From: DIGJ01 sp041821315
GTDB taxonomy: Bacteria; Bacillota; Clostridia; Lachnospirales; Lachnospiraceae
Assembly: GCA_041821315.1 (NCBI GenBank)
Contig: JBGUEO010000001.1
Coordinates: forward strand, 186,001 to 250,000
DNA: 64,000 nucleotides
Direction of reading: 5' to 3'
Shown here: positions 17,547 to 26,509 of the stretch, piece after piece
How positions within the stretch are numbered: position 1 is the first letter of the stretch
Layout: the number at the start of each line of letters is the position of its first letter
Program-made: the position numbers and the translations under genes
The notes under the pieces: model-generated
Seen by the model: only the letters and a program-made list of their open reading frames with translations
Told to the model about the DNA's origin: nothing
Database searches by the model: none

Positions 17547-18887
17547 ATGAATACAAAAATAAAAGAAACAGTAATGCAGTTTGGCGAAGGTGGATTTTTA
17601 CGTGGGTTTGTAGATTATTTCTTTCATAAATTACAAGAACAAGGACTGTATGAAGGAAAAATTGTTGTCGTACAGCCAATTGAACATGGTATGTGTGACT
17701 TACTTTCTAAACAAAATTGTGAATATAATTTATTTTTAAGAGGTGTTGAAAATGGTGAGGTAGTAAATGAACATACTCATATTACTTCAATTTCCAGAAC
17801 AATTAATCCGTACACACAATTTAATGATTATTTAGAATTGGCAGAAAATTCTGATTTGCGTGTAATTGTATCCAATACGACGGAAGCAGGCATTGAATAT
17901 ATTGGTACTGAAACACGAAATGATCGTCCAGCAAAGTCATATCCAGCCAAATTAACACAATTTTTATATCATAGATTTGAATTAAAACTCCCGGGATTTA
18001 TTATACTTCCATGTGAATTGATTGATAACAATGCGGACAATTTAAAGAAGTGTATTCTAAAATATGCTGACCTTTGGAATTTAGGTGAAGCATTCAAAGA
18101 TTGGCTGATTGCAGAAAATGATTTTTGTAATACCTTAGTGGATCGTATTGCAACTGGTTATCCAAAGGATGAAGTGGAAGCTATGACAGAACAAATCGGT
18201 TATGTGGATCAATTAATTGATACGGCAGAAATTTTTCATTTATGGGTCATTGAAGGAAATCATGAAGAAGAACTTCCCTTTAATAAAGCTGGATTTCATG
18301 TGGTGTGGACAGATAATGTAAAACCTTATAAAAAAAGAAAGGTGCGCATTTTGAATGGTGGTCATACGGCTATGGTTCTGGGAGCCTATCTATATGGTCT
18401 AAAAACAGTGGGTGAATGTTTGTCTGATGATAAGGTAAGTGCATTTTTAAAAAAATGTATGTTTGATGAAATTGTTCCAACCTTAGGAAATACCGATGTC
18501 GATATTAAATTTGCGAACGATGTATTGGAGCGTTTTTCAAATCCATTTATCAAACATCAATTATTATCCATCGCATTGAATTCAGTAAGTAAATTTCAAG
18601 TGCGTGTACTTCCTACCATTTTAGAGTACAAAGAAAAATTTGGAAGTTATCCGATTGCATTGACATTTTCTATGTCAGCATTGATTGCGTTTTATCGAAC
18701 CGATGATAGCAATGATAATCCGGAAATTATGGAGTTTATGAAGAAGGCAACGGTCAAAGAAATCTTGGAAAGAACCGATTATTGGCAAGCGGATTTAAGC
18801 GATATGATTCCGATAGTTGAAGCACATTACAACTTGATTAAAGAGAAAGGAATGGCAGCAGCTTTTGATGCTATATTGCTAGGATAA
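17547..18887 (+). CDS. uxaB: Tagaturonate reductase (UxaB, mannitol dehydrogenase family)
   Basis: This NAD-dependent polyol/uronate oxidoreductase (446 aa) reduces D-tagaturonate to D-altronate in the cytoplasm. Many blocks match E. coli UxaB: QFGEGGFLRGFVD (about 11-23), NTTEAGIEY, SYPAKLTQFL, LPCELIDNNAD, LVDRIATGYP, and the catalytic KPYKKRKVRILNGGHT region with its K-N-H residues (about 257-272). The length is close to the 480-aa E. coli enzyme. It lies 11 bp before uxaA and behind a GGAGG site. The alternative, fructuronate reductase UxuB, is less similar. Confidence 0.92.
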   Translation: MNTKIKETVMQFGEGGFLRGFVDYFFHKLQEQGLYEGKIVVVQPIEHGMCDLLSKQNCEYNLFLRGVENGEVVNEHTHITSISRTINPYTQFNDYLELAENSDLRVIVSNTTEAGIEYIGTETRNDRPAKSYPAKLTQFLYHRFELKLPGFIILPCELIDNNADNLKKCILKYADLWNLGEAFKDWLIAENDFCNTLVDRIATGYPKDEVEAMTEQIGYVDQLIDTAEIFHLWVIEGNHEEELPFNKAGFHVVWTDNVKPYKKRKVRILNGGHTAMVLGAYLYGLKTVGECLSDDKVSAFLKKCMFDEIVPTLGNTDVDIKFANDVLERFSNPFIKHQLLSIALNSVSKFQVRVLPTILEYKEKFGSYPIALTFSMSALIAFYRTDDSNDNPEIMEFMKKATVKEILERTDYWQADLSDMIPIVEAHYNLIKEKGMAAAFDAILLG

Positions 18888-18898
18888 GAGGAAAAATC

Positions 18899-20380
18899 AT
18901 GCAAGATATAATTAAAATTCATCCAACGGATAACGTAGTGGTAGCGCTTAAACCCATTCAAAAAGGTGAAGTGTTTACAATCGATGGATTTAAGATTGCT
19001 GCAAAAGAAGAAATTCAGCAAGGCCATAAAATTGCAATTTGTAGTATAGGTTTAGGTGAAGAGGTCATCAAGTATGGGTTTCGAATCGGATATAGCAAGC
19101 AAAAGATAGAAGCTGGAGAATCGGTTCATATTCATAATCTAAAAACTGGGTTAGGTGATTTGCTTGAATATTCTTATAATCCTACAAAAGTAAATCTGAA
19201 AGAAACAAAGCACTCTTATTTTGATGGCTATCGAAGAGAAAATGGAACAGTAGGTGTTCGAAATGAAATATGGATTATTCCTACGGTGGGTTGCGTAAAT
19301 TCCATTGCGCAAAGTCTTGAAAAAAGTGCAAAGGCACTAATTAAAGGTTCGGTAGAAGAAATCGTAACATTTACACATCCATACGGATGTTCTCAAATGG
19401 GCGACGACCAGGAAAATACTAGAATTGTCTTGGCAGATATGATAAAACATCCGAATGCTGGTGGTGTTTTAGTACTTGGACTTGGCTGCGAAAATAGTAA
19501 TATTTCGATTTTGAAAGACTATATTGGTGATTATGATCCCAACCGGGTTAAATTTCTTCAATGCCAAGATATAGAAAATGAAATGGAAGAGGGTATGAAA
19601 CTGCTTGATGAATTAGCATCTTTTGCAGGAACCTTTTCAAGAGAAAAAATTGATGCAAGCGAGCTAATTATTGGCATGAAATGTGGAGGATCGGATGGAT
19701 TATCTGGAATCACTGCAAATCCGATTGTTGGGAGCTTTTCTGATTTATTGATTGCAAAAGGTGGTACAACTATATTAACAGAAGTCCCGGAAATGTTTGG
19801 AGCAGAAACATTACTTATGAATCGTTGCGAGACAAAAGAATTATTTAATAAAACAGTAGATTTAATCAATAATTTTAAAAATTATTATACCAGCCATAAC
19901 CAAACAATTTATGAAAATCCATCCCCTGGAAACAAAAAAGGTGGTATATCTACGCTAGAAGATAAGTCCCTAGGGTGTACGCAAAAGTCAGGAAGTGCAT
20001 TGATTAGAGGCGTCCTTGATTATGGAGAAATTGTTACTCAAAGAGGGTTGAATCTTTTAAGTGCACCGGGAAATGATCTAGTGGCTTCTACTGCGTTAGC
20101 CATTTCAGGAGCACACATTATCCTATTTACGACAGGTAGAGGAACACCATTTGCTTCACCGGTTCCTACCGTGAAACTCTCTAGCAATACAAAAATTTCT
20201 GAATTTAAGAGTAGCTGGATTGATTTCAATGCAGGAAAAATGATTGAGGATACAACAAAAGAGGAACTTGTTAATCAACTCTTTGATTATGTATTAAAAG
20301 TTGCATCCGGTGAAAAAGTGAAGGCAGAAATCGCAGGATTTCATGATATGGCTATCTTTAAACAAGGGGTAACTTTGTGA
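18899..20380 (+). CDS. uxaA: Altronate dehydratase (UxaA)
   Basis: This 493-aa enzyme dehydrates D-altronate to 2-keto-3-deoxy-D-gluconate. It has an N-terminal SAF-like domain (residues about 1-75, IHPTDNVVVALKPIQKGE) and the UxaA/GarD catalytic part with GYRRENGTVGVRN (about 113), THPYGCSQMG (about 158-167), GLGCENSNIS, and MKCGGSDGLSGITANP (about 259-274). Cysteines in these motifs bind iron in the family. Length matches UxaA (about 495), not the two-domain galactarate dehydratase alone. It ends the operon. KdgK, KdgA and UxaC are not in the window, so the product must be handled by genes elsewhere. Confidence 0.93.
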   Translation: MQDIIKIHPTDNVVVALKPIQKGEVFTIDGFKIAAKEEIQQGHKIAICSIGLGEEVIKYGFRIGYSKQKIEAGESVHIHNLKTGLGDLLEYSYNPTKVNLKETKHSYFDGYRRENGTVGVRNEIWIIPTVGCVNSIAQSLEKSAKALIKGSVEEIVTFTHPYGCSQMGDDQENTRIVLADMIKHPNAGGVLVLGLGCENSNISILKDYIGDYDPNRVKFLQCQDIENEMEEGMKLLDELASFAGTFSREKIDASELIIGMKCGGSDGLSGITANPIVGSFSDLLIAKGGTTILTEVPEMFGAETLLMNRCETKELFNKTVDLINNFKNYYTSHNQTIYENPSPGNKKGGISTLEDKSLGCTQKSGSALIRGVLDYGEIVTQRGLNLLSAPGNDLVASTALAISGAHIILFTTGRGTPFASPVPTVKLSSNTKISEFKSSWIDFNAGKMIEDTTKEELVNQLFDYVLKVASGEKVKAEIAGFHDMAIFKQGVTL

Positions 20381-20400
20381 TAGACGTATAAACAAATAAA

Positions 20401-20447
20401 AACTCTATTTCCAGATGGTTTTATAGCCGTCGGAAATAGAGTTTTTG
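20401..20447. terminator. Bidirectional terminator between uxaA and pfp
   Basis: The perfect 12-bp arms AACTCTATTTCC (20401-20412) and GGAAATAGAGTT (20432-20443) are flanked by A and T runs on the two sides. It serves both convergent genes. Confidence 0.87.
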
Positions 20448-20458
20448 TAGTGCTCGTG

Positions 20459-21742
20459 TTAGAATAAATGGCTAATATCCATGTAGTCAGGAATTCCGTT
20501 GTTATATTTGATAGTTGCCTCACCTTGTATTAAAGGATATAAATAATCATAAAATTCTTTTGTAATATCGTTTCCTTCTTTTGAAATCCATTCGAGTGGT
20601 ACTCGTCTCTCAATGTTTGCAATAGATTCAATTTCCCTGGTAGCTGTTTTTATTTTATAGGGACAGTCTGAAGTGGTTAAGCGTTCCATTGTAATCATTA
20701 TAGCAGATTCATTCTCAAGTGCAGAAGATACTGCTGCCTCACCTACGTGAAAAGATTCATCTAAGTCAGTTTTTGAAGCAATATGCATCGAGCATCGTTG
20801 GAGCACATTTAGTTCAATGCTTCTTGTTTTACAGCCAAAGGCATTTGCTACAATATGTTCAAGTGCTTTTCCAGTACCATTGTGTATTACATGCCCAAAT
20901 ACATCCTTTTTAGGAGCGAAAGTAGCTGTTGTCTCATGGCAAAAGTTAGAGTCATCGATGAAATTCCCATTTTTATCATGGATACCTTCAGAAACAGCAA
21001 TAATAATATTTTTTCTTTTTTCAAATAGGGATTTAATGGAATGCAAGAAATTAGGGATGTCAAAAATGACTTCAGGAAGATAGATTAAATCAGGAGAGGC
21101 TCCATAGCTTGTACGGGAAAGTGCAGTAGCGGCAGTAAGCCATCCGGCATTTCGTCCCATAACTTCGACAATGGTAACCGATTTGGTAGTATAGATCATA
21201 GAATCATGAATGATTTCTAGCATGCTAGTTGCGACAAATTTGGCTGCAGAGCCAAAACCAGGCGTATGGTCAGTCCCATACAAATCATTATCAATTGTTT
21301 TTGGTATTCCGATAAAATGGATGGAAGAATTATGCAAAAGGGCATAGCGTGAGAGTTTCATCACGGTATCCATAGAATCATTTCCACCAATATAAAAAAA
21401 ATCGGTAATTGCAAGCTTTTTAAAAGTTGAAAAAATAACTTCATATTCTGTTATTACAGTCGTTTGAGTCGCGTTTGACGGGATTTGTGGGAGTTTATAG
21501 CGGCAAGAGCCTAGATACATAGCTGGGGTGTGCAGTAATTTCAATAATAAGTCTGCGGATTTAAATATATTCGTAAGTTCAAGATAGCGACTCTTAAGTA
21601 AGCCTTCAATGCCATTAATCGTACCATATATGTGTTCAAATGAATGAGTTTCCATTGCTTTGGAAATCACTCCGGCAAGGGAAGCGTTAATCGCGGCGGT
21701 GGGACCACCGGATTGTCCTATCATACAATTGCGCTGGTTCAT
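20459..21742 (-). CDS. pfp: PPi-type 6-phosphofructokinase
   Basis: This phosphofructokinase-family enzyme (427 aa) is predicted to use pyrophosphate for the fructose 6-phosphate/fructose 1,6-bisphosphate step. The motif order is GQSGGPTAAIN (about 7-17), YIGGNDSMDT (about 107-116), GIPKTIDNDLYGTDHTPGFG (about 136-155), VEVMGRNAGWL (about 181-191). ATP-type enzymes carry GGDGS and a Gly at the second position; here the polar GGNDS and the Lys in PKTIDND are the signs of PPi dependence. The start is taken at 21742, where AGGAGG lies 8 bp upstream; an in-frame opening to 21808 has no ribosome site. Confidence 0.88.
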   Translation of the reverse strand: MNQRNCMIGQSGGPTAAINASLAGVISKAMETHSFEHIYGTINGIEGLLKSRYLELTNIFKSADLLLKLLHTPAMYLGSCRYKLPQIPSNATQTTVITEYEVIFSTFKKLAITDFFYIGGNDSMDTVMKLSRYALLHNSSIHFIGIPKTIDNDLYGTDHTPGFGSAAKFVATSMLEIIHDSMIYTTKSVTIVEVMGRNAGWLTAATALSRTSYGASPDLIYLPEVIFDIPNFLHSIKSLFEKRKNIIIAVSEGIHDKNGNFIDDSNFCHETTATFAPKKDVFGHVIHNGTGKALEHIVANAFGCKTRSIELNVLQRCSMHIASKTDLDESFHVGEAAVSSALENESAIMITMERLTTSDCPYKIKTATREIESIANIERRVPLEWISKEGNDITKEFYDYLYPLIQGEATIKYNNGIPDYMDISHLF

Positions 21743-21812
21743 AGCTAAAATACCTCCTAAATAAAGTGTGTTCAATTCAAGTTTCATAGAAAGATTTGGA
21801 CGAGCCATACCT

Positions 21813-21841
21813 ATTTAAGCATATTTTGCGCAAAATGTCTA
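21813..21841 (-). promoter_or_regulatory. pfp promoter with a palindromic operator candidate
   Basis: On the minus strand, TAGACA (21836-21841) and TTAAAT (21813-21818) are 17 bp apart. The spacer contains the perfect 14-bp palindrome ATTTTGCGCAAAAT (21823-21836), an obvious place for a repressor to sit. Confidence 0.6.
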
Positions 21842-21879
21842 ATAGTTTTTCTTATGTTGTTTGAGCTTTTGATAATTAC

Positions 21880-21908
21880 TAGAAAATATGAAGGTTCAGT
21901 GGTATAAT
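21880..21908 (+). promoter_or_regulatory. pepT promoter
   Basis: TAGAAA (21880-21885) and a perfect TATAAT (21903-21908) are separated by 17 bp, about 48 bp before the pepT start. Confidence 0.6.
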
Positions 21909-21955
21909 TTACATGGAACGATGGAAAAATAAAGAAAAGTATAAGGAGAAAAAGT

Positions 21956-23173
21956 ATGAAAGCATATGAGAGATTGCTTCGATACGTAGTGGTAGCCACT
22001 GCAAGTGATCCAAAAAGTCTGACCGTACCAACTACAAATGTTCAGTTTGACTTAGGAAATAAACTACTAGAAGAGTTAAAAAGCCTTGGAATAGAAGATG
22101 CAAGAATGGATGAAAAATGTTATGTATATGGATCTATTCCAGCTACAAAAGGCTATGAGAAAAAGACAAAAATTGGGTTTATTGCACATATGGATACAGC
22201 ACCTGATTTTTGTGGAGAAAATGTTTTGCCACAAATCATTGAAGATTATGATGGGGGAAAGGTAGTACTTGGAACAAGTGGACGAGTTCTTGATCCAAAA
22301 AACTTTCCACATCTTAAAAACCTAAAGGGAAGAACTTTAATTACAACAGATGGAACGACATTGTTAGGGTCGGATGACAAATCTGGGATTGCTGAAATCA
22401 TGACGATGATTGAACGCATCCAAAAGGAGAATATTCCACACGGAAAGATATCCATAGGATTTACACCCGATGAAGAAGTAGGGGCTGGCGCCGATCATTT
22501 TGATGTGTCAGGATTTGGCGCTGAATTTGCCTATACCGTAGATGGTGGAGAAGAAGGAGAAATTGTATACGAAAATTTCAATGCCTGTGAAGCCATTTTT
22601 GAAGTGAATGGATTCAATGTGCATCCAGGAAGTGCGAAAGACACAATGAAAAATGCACAACTTCTGGCAATGGAGATTAATTCGATGCTTCCAAGTGGAG
22701 AAACACCAAAGGATACCGATGGGTATGAAGGATTTTTTCATCTTTGTGAAATGAGCGGAAATGTGGAGAGGGCAAGTCTTCAATATATTGTAAGAGACCA
22801 TAGTAAGGAGATATTCAAAGCTAGAAAAGAGACTCTTTTGCATATTGAAAAGATAATGAATGAGCGATATGGAGAAGGCAGTGTAAAATTGAGTATCCGG
22901 GAACAGTATCAAAATATGGCAGAAACAGTAGTCCCTTGCATGCATCTAATTGATTATGCAGTAGAAGCGGCAAAGGAAATAGGATTGGAACCAATTGTTG
23001 CTCCAGAACGAGGAGGAACGGACGGGGCAAGACTAAGCTTTATGGGATTGCCTTGTCCAAACCTTGGCACGGGGGGTTTTGCATTTCATGGTCCTTATGA
23101 GCATGTAACCGTAGAGGGAATGGACAAGTCCGTTGAGTTGATGATTGGTATAGTCAAGCGTTATGCAAAATAA
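21956..23173 (+). CDS. pepT: Peptidase T (tripeptide aminopeptidase)
   Basis: This cytoplasmic M20B zinc tripeptidase (405 aa, normal length) removes N-terminal residues from tripeptides. Metal and catalytic motifs are visible: GFIAHMDTAPD (about 73-83), LLGSDDKSGIAEIM (about 138-151), FTPDEEVGAGADHFD (about 171-185), and near the C-terminus APERGGTDGARLSFMGLPCPNLGTGG. AAGGAGAAA precedes ATG 21956. Its last 20 bp overlap the 3' end of the convergent glycosyltransferase gene. Confidence 0.96.
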   Translation: MKAYERLLRYVVVATASDPKSLTVPTTNVQFDLGNKLLEELKSLGIEDARMDEKCYVYGSIPATKGYEKKTKIGFIAHMDTAPDFCGENVLPQIIEDYDGGKVVLGTSGRVLDPKNFPHLKNLKGRTLITTDGTTLLGSDDKSGIAEIMTMIERIQKENIPHGKISIGFTPDEEVGAGADHFDVSGFGAEFAYTVDGGEEGEIVYENFNACEAIFEVNGFNVHPGSAKDTMKNAQLLAMEINSMLPSGETPKDTDGYEGFFHLCEMSGNVERASLQYIVRDHSKEIFKARKETLLHIEKIMNERYGEGSVKLSIREQYQNMAETVVPCMHLIDYAVEAAKEIGLEPIVAPERGGTDGARLSFMGLPCPNLGTGGFAFHGPYEHVTVEGMDKSVELMIGIVKRYAK

Positions 23174-24335
23174 CAGACTCAAGAAATTGGGCACGCTTAT
23201 TCCAGGTGTGAAGTTCTTTTGATTTATTATATCCGGCTTCTGTGATTGATTTCATAGTAGTCGGATTTTTTAGTAGAGCATCTACTATGGATGGAAGATG
23301 ATGTAGCTTTGATAAAGAGTAAAAGCAGATATTTTTTTGGTCGGTGAAGGACTCTTTTAGGTAAAGACTTTCATCGGTTAGACAAAGAGAGCCGTTTAGC
23401 ATAGAGTTAAAAATACGATCATGTGCACCATCTTTGAACCAAGGCATTACATTTAAGGAGATTTTTGCATTCTGCATTTTTTCAAGGCAGCCTTTTGAAT
23501 CAAGCGAACCTTCATAGACTAAATTTTCCGGATGGTTGCAATCTAAATAGTTCCATCCGCTACCAAAAACATGAACTGGGTAACCATAATCGACCAAGGT
23601 TTTTACAACTTCACCACGAAAATAAAAGCGAACATACAAATCAATAAAAATCATGTTAGCCATACATTGCTTTAGGTCTTCTTCCGATAAATTACCAAGT
23701 TCCCTTTTGAGAAAATTTTCGAATACTTCTTCCATACTATGCTGTGGCTCTTTTATTAAGCACTCAATAATGGAGCGATAAAATAATGCATAGTCATCTC
23801 CTTGTCGCATGATGTGTTTTTCAAAGGTAGAAGGCGGAGTATAATTTCCAGTAAAAAGAATTGGAATGGTACGTTCTTCATAATGAATAGGAAAGGAAGG
23901 AGACTTAATTTCAGTGCCGCCAAGAGGAAGAAAGCCAAGGGATGAAACTTCTGGGAAAAAACGTTTCATGTATGCCTCATGCAAACGATCAATGGATATT
24001 TGATGATATAAGATTGGACGGTTCGCAAGTAATTCATGATAGTAGAACGGATGATCGACTACGATGTTGATGCATGGAATTTTAAGTACATTCCAAAAAA
24101 GGTGGTTATTTTCATCAAGAAAAACATCTTCTCCACGGATTCCAGTAAAATTAAAGGTAATGAGGACGGTATTACGACTTTCATAGAATGAAATAAGTTG
24201 AGGTAGAGATAATTCTTCATCCAATAAATCAAAAACATAGACTTCATGTCCATTTTTTAAAAATGCCTTTGCAAGTTCTAAAGAAAAGTAGCTTAATGTT
24301 TCAACTCCGTTTTTAAAGAGAACAATTTTTTTCAT
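23154..24335 (-). CDS. CgeB-like glycosyltransferase family protein
   Basis: This is a predicted cytoplasmic glycosyltransferase (393 aa) with the layout of DUF3880 plus a glycosyl-transferase group 1 C-terminal domain, as in CgeB-like proteins. The N-terminal part (KIVLFKNGVETLSYFSLELA) is a Rossmann-like start. The C-terminal part carries GSGWNYLDCNHPENLVYEG (about 274-292) and DGAHDRIFNSMLNGSLCLTDES (about 317-338), the acceptor/nucleotide-sugar end region. I start at 24335 because AGAAGG lies 6 bp upstream. No cell-wall or spore genes flank it, so the acceptor is unknown. Confidence 0.75.
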   Translation of the reverse strand: MKKIVLFKNGVETLSYFSLELAKAFLKNGHEVYVFDLLDEELSLPQLISFYESRNTVLITFNFTGIRGEDVFLDENNHLFWNVLKIPCINIVVDHPFYYHELLANRPILYHQISIDRLHEAYMKRFFPEVSSLGFLPLGGTEIKSPSFPIHYEERTIPILFTGNYTPPSTFEKHIMRQGDDYALFYRSIIECLIKEPQHSMEEVFENFLKRELGNLSEEDLKQCMANMIFIDLYVRFYFRGEVVKTLVDYGYPVHVFGSGWNYLDCNHPENLVYEGSLDSKGCLEKMQNAKISLNVMPWFKDGAHDRIFNSMLNGSLCLTDESLYLKESFTDQKNICFYSLSKLHHLPSIVDALLKNPTTMKSITEAGYNKSKELHTWNKRAQFLESVILHNA

Positions 24336-24483
24336 GAAAAACCTTCTTCCTGTTTTAAGACAATAATCACAAATCAAACCTATTGTAACACAATATGTAT
24401 GAAATGAAAATTAGAGGTTTATCTAGACAAGACTATAAAAAATCAGTAAGATAACAATAGGATAATGGATAAAGGAGAACACA

Positions 24484-25554
24484 ATGTACGATTATTTAGT
24501 GATTATAGATGATTTGTTGATGTGGTATGAGAGAGAAAAGAGAGAATTAAAATGGCGGACAAATCCGTTGCCGTATTATGTGTGGGTTTCCGAAATTATG
24601 TTGCAGCAAACGAGAGTGGAAGCAGTGAAAGCCTATTTTGAACGATTTACAAAGGCGTTTCCGCAAATTGAGGATTTAGCCGAAGCACCAGAGGAAAAAT
24701 TGATGAAGCTTTGGGAGGGACTTGGCTATTATTCCAGGGTAAGAAATTTGGGTAAGGCAGCAAAACAGGTAATGGAAGACTACGAAGGAATACTTCCAAA
24801 TCGATATGAGGAGTTGCGAAAACTTCCGGGGATTGGCTCTTATACAGCTGGGGCAATTTCATCCATAGCATATGGATATTCAGTGCCGGCAGTTGATGGA
24901 AACGTGCTTCGCGTGACAAAACGTCTTGCTGGAAGTTATGAAGATATTTCAAAAGCAAAAGTTAAATCAGAGCTTGAGAGGGTATTGCAAGATACAATGG
25001 TTACAAAATTTGGAGAGCATGGTGGAGAACCAGCTGGAGCGTTCAATCAGGCGATGATGGAACTTGGAGCTATGGTTTGTATTCCGAATGGAAAACCACT
25101 TTGTGAAAAATGCCCAGTGCAAAAATACTGTGTTGCTTACAAAAAAAATATTGCAATGGAAATTCCAGTCAAAGCACCAAAAAAAGCTAGAAGAATAGAA
25201 GAAAAGACTATCTTTATTTTCGAATATGATGGAAAGGTTGCGATTCATAAGAGACCAGAAAAGGGACTTTTAGCAAAATTGTGGGAGTTTCCAAACACCG
25301 AAGATAAGCTTACCATTCCAAAAGCAGAAAAATTGCTAGAAGATCATGCAATCACAGATTATGAAATGGAACTTTTAGGAGAAGCAAAGCATATTTTCAG
25401 TCATGTTGAATGGCATATGCTGGGTTATCGAATTTTAATTCAACAAAAAAATTCTGGAAAGATGGAAGATATCTTTCCAGAATTAATATGGGTACCAAGA
25501 ATCGAATTGGAAGAAATTTATGCATTGCCAACTGCCTTTTCTGCTTATCGATAG
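24484..25554 (+). CDS. mutY: A/G-specific adenine glycosylase (MutY)
   Basis: This base-excision repair enzyme (356 aa) removes adenine mispaired with 8-oxoguanine. The N-terminal HhH-GPD domain shows LQQTRVEAV (about 40-48, including the catalytic Glu), LGYYSRVRNLG, and LPGIGSYTAGAISSIAYG (about 115-132) with VDGNVLRV following (catalytic Asp). The [4Fe-4S] loop C-x6-C-x2-C-x5-C is present (CIPNGKPLCEKCPVQKYC, about 199-216). A C-terminal NUDIX-like 8-oxoG reading domain follows (about 235-350). GGAGA precedes ATG 24484. The 3' end overlaps the convergent EamA gene by 10 bp. Confidence 0.96.
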   Translation: MYDYLVIIDDLLMWYEREKRELKWRTNPLPYYVWVSEIMLQQTRVEAVKAYFERFTKAFPQIEDLAEAPEEKLMKLWEGLGYYSRVRNLGKAAKQVMEDYEGILPNRYEELRKLPGIGSYTAGAISSIAYGYSVPAVDGNVLRVTKRLAGSYEDISKAKVKSELERVLQDTMVTKFGEHGGEPAGAFNQAMMELGAMVCIPNGKPLCEKCPVQKYCVAYKKNIAMEIPVKAPKKARRIEEKTIFIFEYDGKVAIHKRPEKGLLAKLWEFPNTEDKLTIPKAEKLLEDHAITDYEMELLGEAKHIFSHVEWHMLGYRILIQQKNSGKMEDIFPELIWVPRIELEEIYALPTAFSAYR

Positions 25555-26444
25555 ATTGCTTCTTTTTTAAATCGGCGAAGGAAGGAAAGCTTCGTTTCAG
25601 AAAGAATAACAGAAATAAAAATAAGAGCAAACCCTACAACTAAACGACCTGTCAATTTTTCACCATAAAGCAAGATAGAAAATAGGATGCCAAACACGGA
25701 TTCTAAGCTGAGTATAATAGAAGCAGCGGCAGGGTGGGTATATTTTTGACCAATATTTTGAAGACAGAGTGCGATTGCTGTTGCAAATATAGCTAGGTAT
25801 AAAATAGCTTTTATCGTATCAATTGTAAATGTTGTTGGAGGTGATTCGAATAAAAGTGCAGCAATTAGCGCATAGATTGCAGCAAAGCCAAATTGAAGGA
25901 TTGTGAGGAGAATGGCATCTTTGCTATGGTTATATTTTGAAATAAAAACAAGGTGTGCAGCGTATAGAAAACCACAGCAGATAGATAAAAAATCACCTCG
26001 TTCGATTAGAAAACCACCAGAGAGAGAAACAAATCCAATGCCGCCTACACATAAAATGGCAGCAGCAATGTTATAGATATCTGGTTTGTTTTTATCTACA
26101 ATCCAGTAGAGAAAAGGAACAATAACACAGTAAGTGGTGGTAAGAAACGCATTTTTTCCGGGAGTTGTTTCAGCGAGCCCATAGGTTTGCACGCAGTATC
26201 CGCTAAACAAAAAGAAACCAAGAACTGCTCCTTGCCAAAGATATTGTTTTGTAAGGAGTCGTAGCTTTTTATAAAAAATAATACCTAATAAAATACATCC
26301 AATGGAAAATCGGGAGGCTAAAAGATAACAAGGATCCATAGCATCCACGGTTGTTTTCATTAAAACAAAGGAACTCCCCCAAATAAGGGCGGCGCCCAAT
26401 AGTGCAAGCTTTGCAAAGAAAGCTTCTTTTGTATTGTGTTCCAT
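25545..26444 (-). CDS. EamA/DMT-family membrane transporter
   Basis: This integral membrane protein (299 aa) belongs to the drug/metabolite transporter superfamily and has ten predicted helices formed by two EamA repeats (about 10-140 and 150-285). Recognisable blocks are LGAALIWGSSFVLMKTTVD (about 15-33) and, in the second repeat, TAIALCLQNIGQKYTHPAAASIILSLE. AAGGAGT lies upstream of 26444. The substrate is unknown, as for most of this family. Its C-terminus overlaps mutY in the opposite direction. Confidence 0.9.
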   Translation of the reverse strand: MEHNTKEAFFAKLALLGAALIWGSSFVLMKTTVDAMDPCYLLASRFSIGCILLGIIFYKKLRLLTKQYLWQGAVLGFFLFSGYCVQTYGLAETTPGKNAFLTTTYCVIVPFLYWIVDKNKPDIYNIAAAILCVGGIGFVSLSGGFLIERGDFLSICCGFLYAAHLVFISKYNHSKDAILLTILQFGFAAIYALIAALLFESPPTTFTIDTIKAILYLAIFATAIALCLQNIGQKYTHPAAASIILSLESVFGILFSILLYGEKLTGRLVVGFALIFISVILSETKLSFLRRFKKEAIYR

Positions 26445-26509
26445 AGTAGTACTCCTTATCTAAAAATATAATAAAGAATACTATATCATAGATGAGAGAG
26501 GAAAAGCAA

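Noticed and set aside
13181..20380. Classical galacturonate operon
   Set aside because: No uronate isomerase uxaC is present, and the LgoD-like dehydrogenase fits an aldonate route better, although a uxaC elsewhere in the genome could restore this reading.
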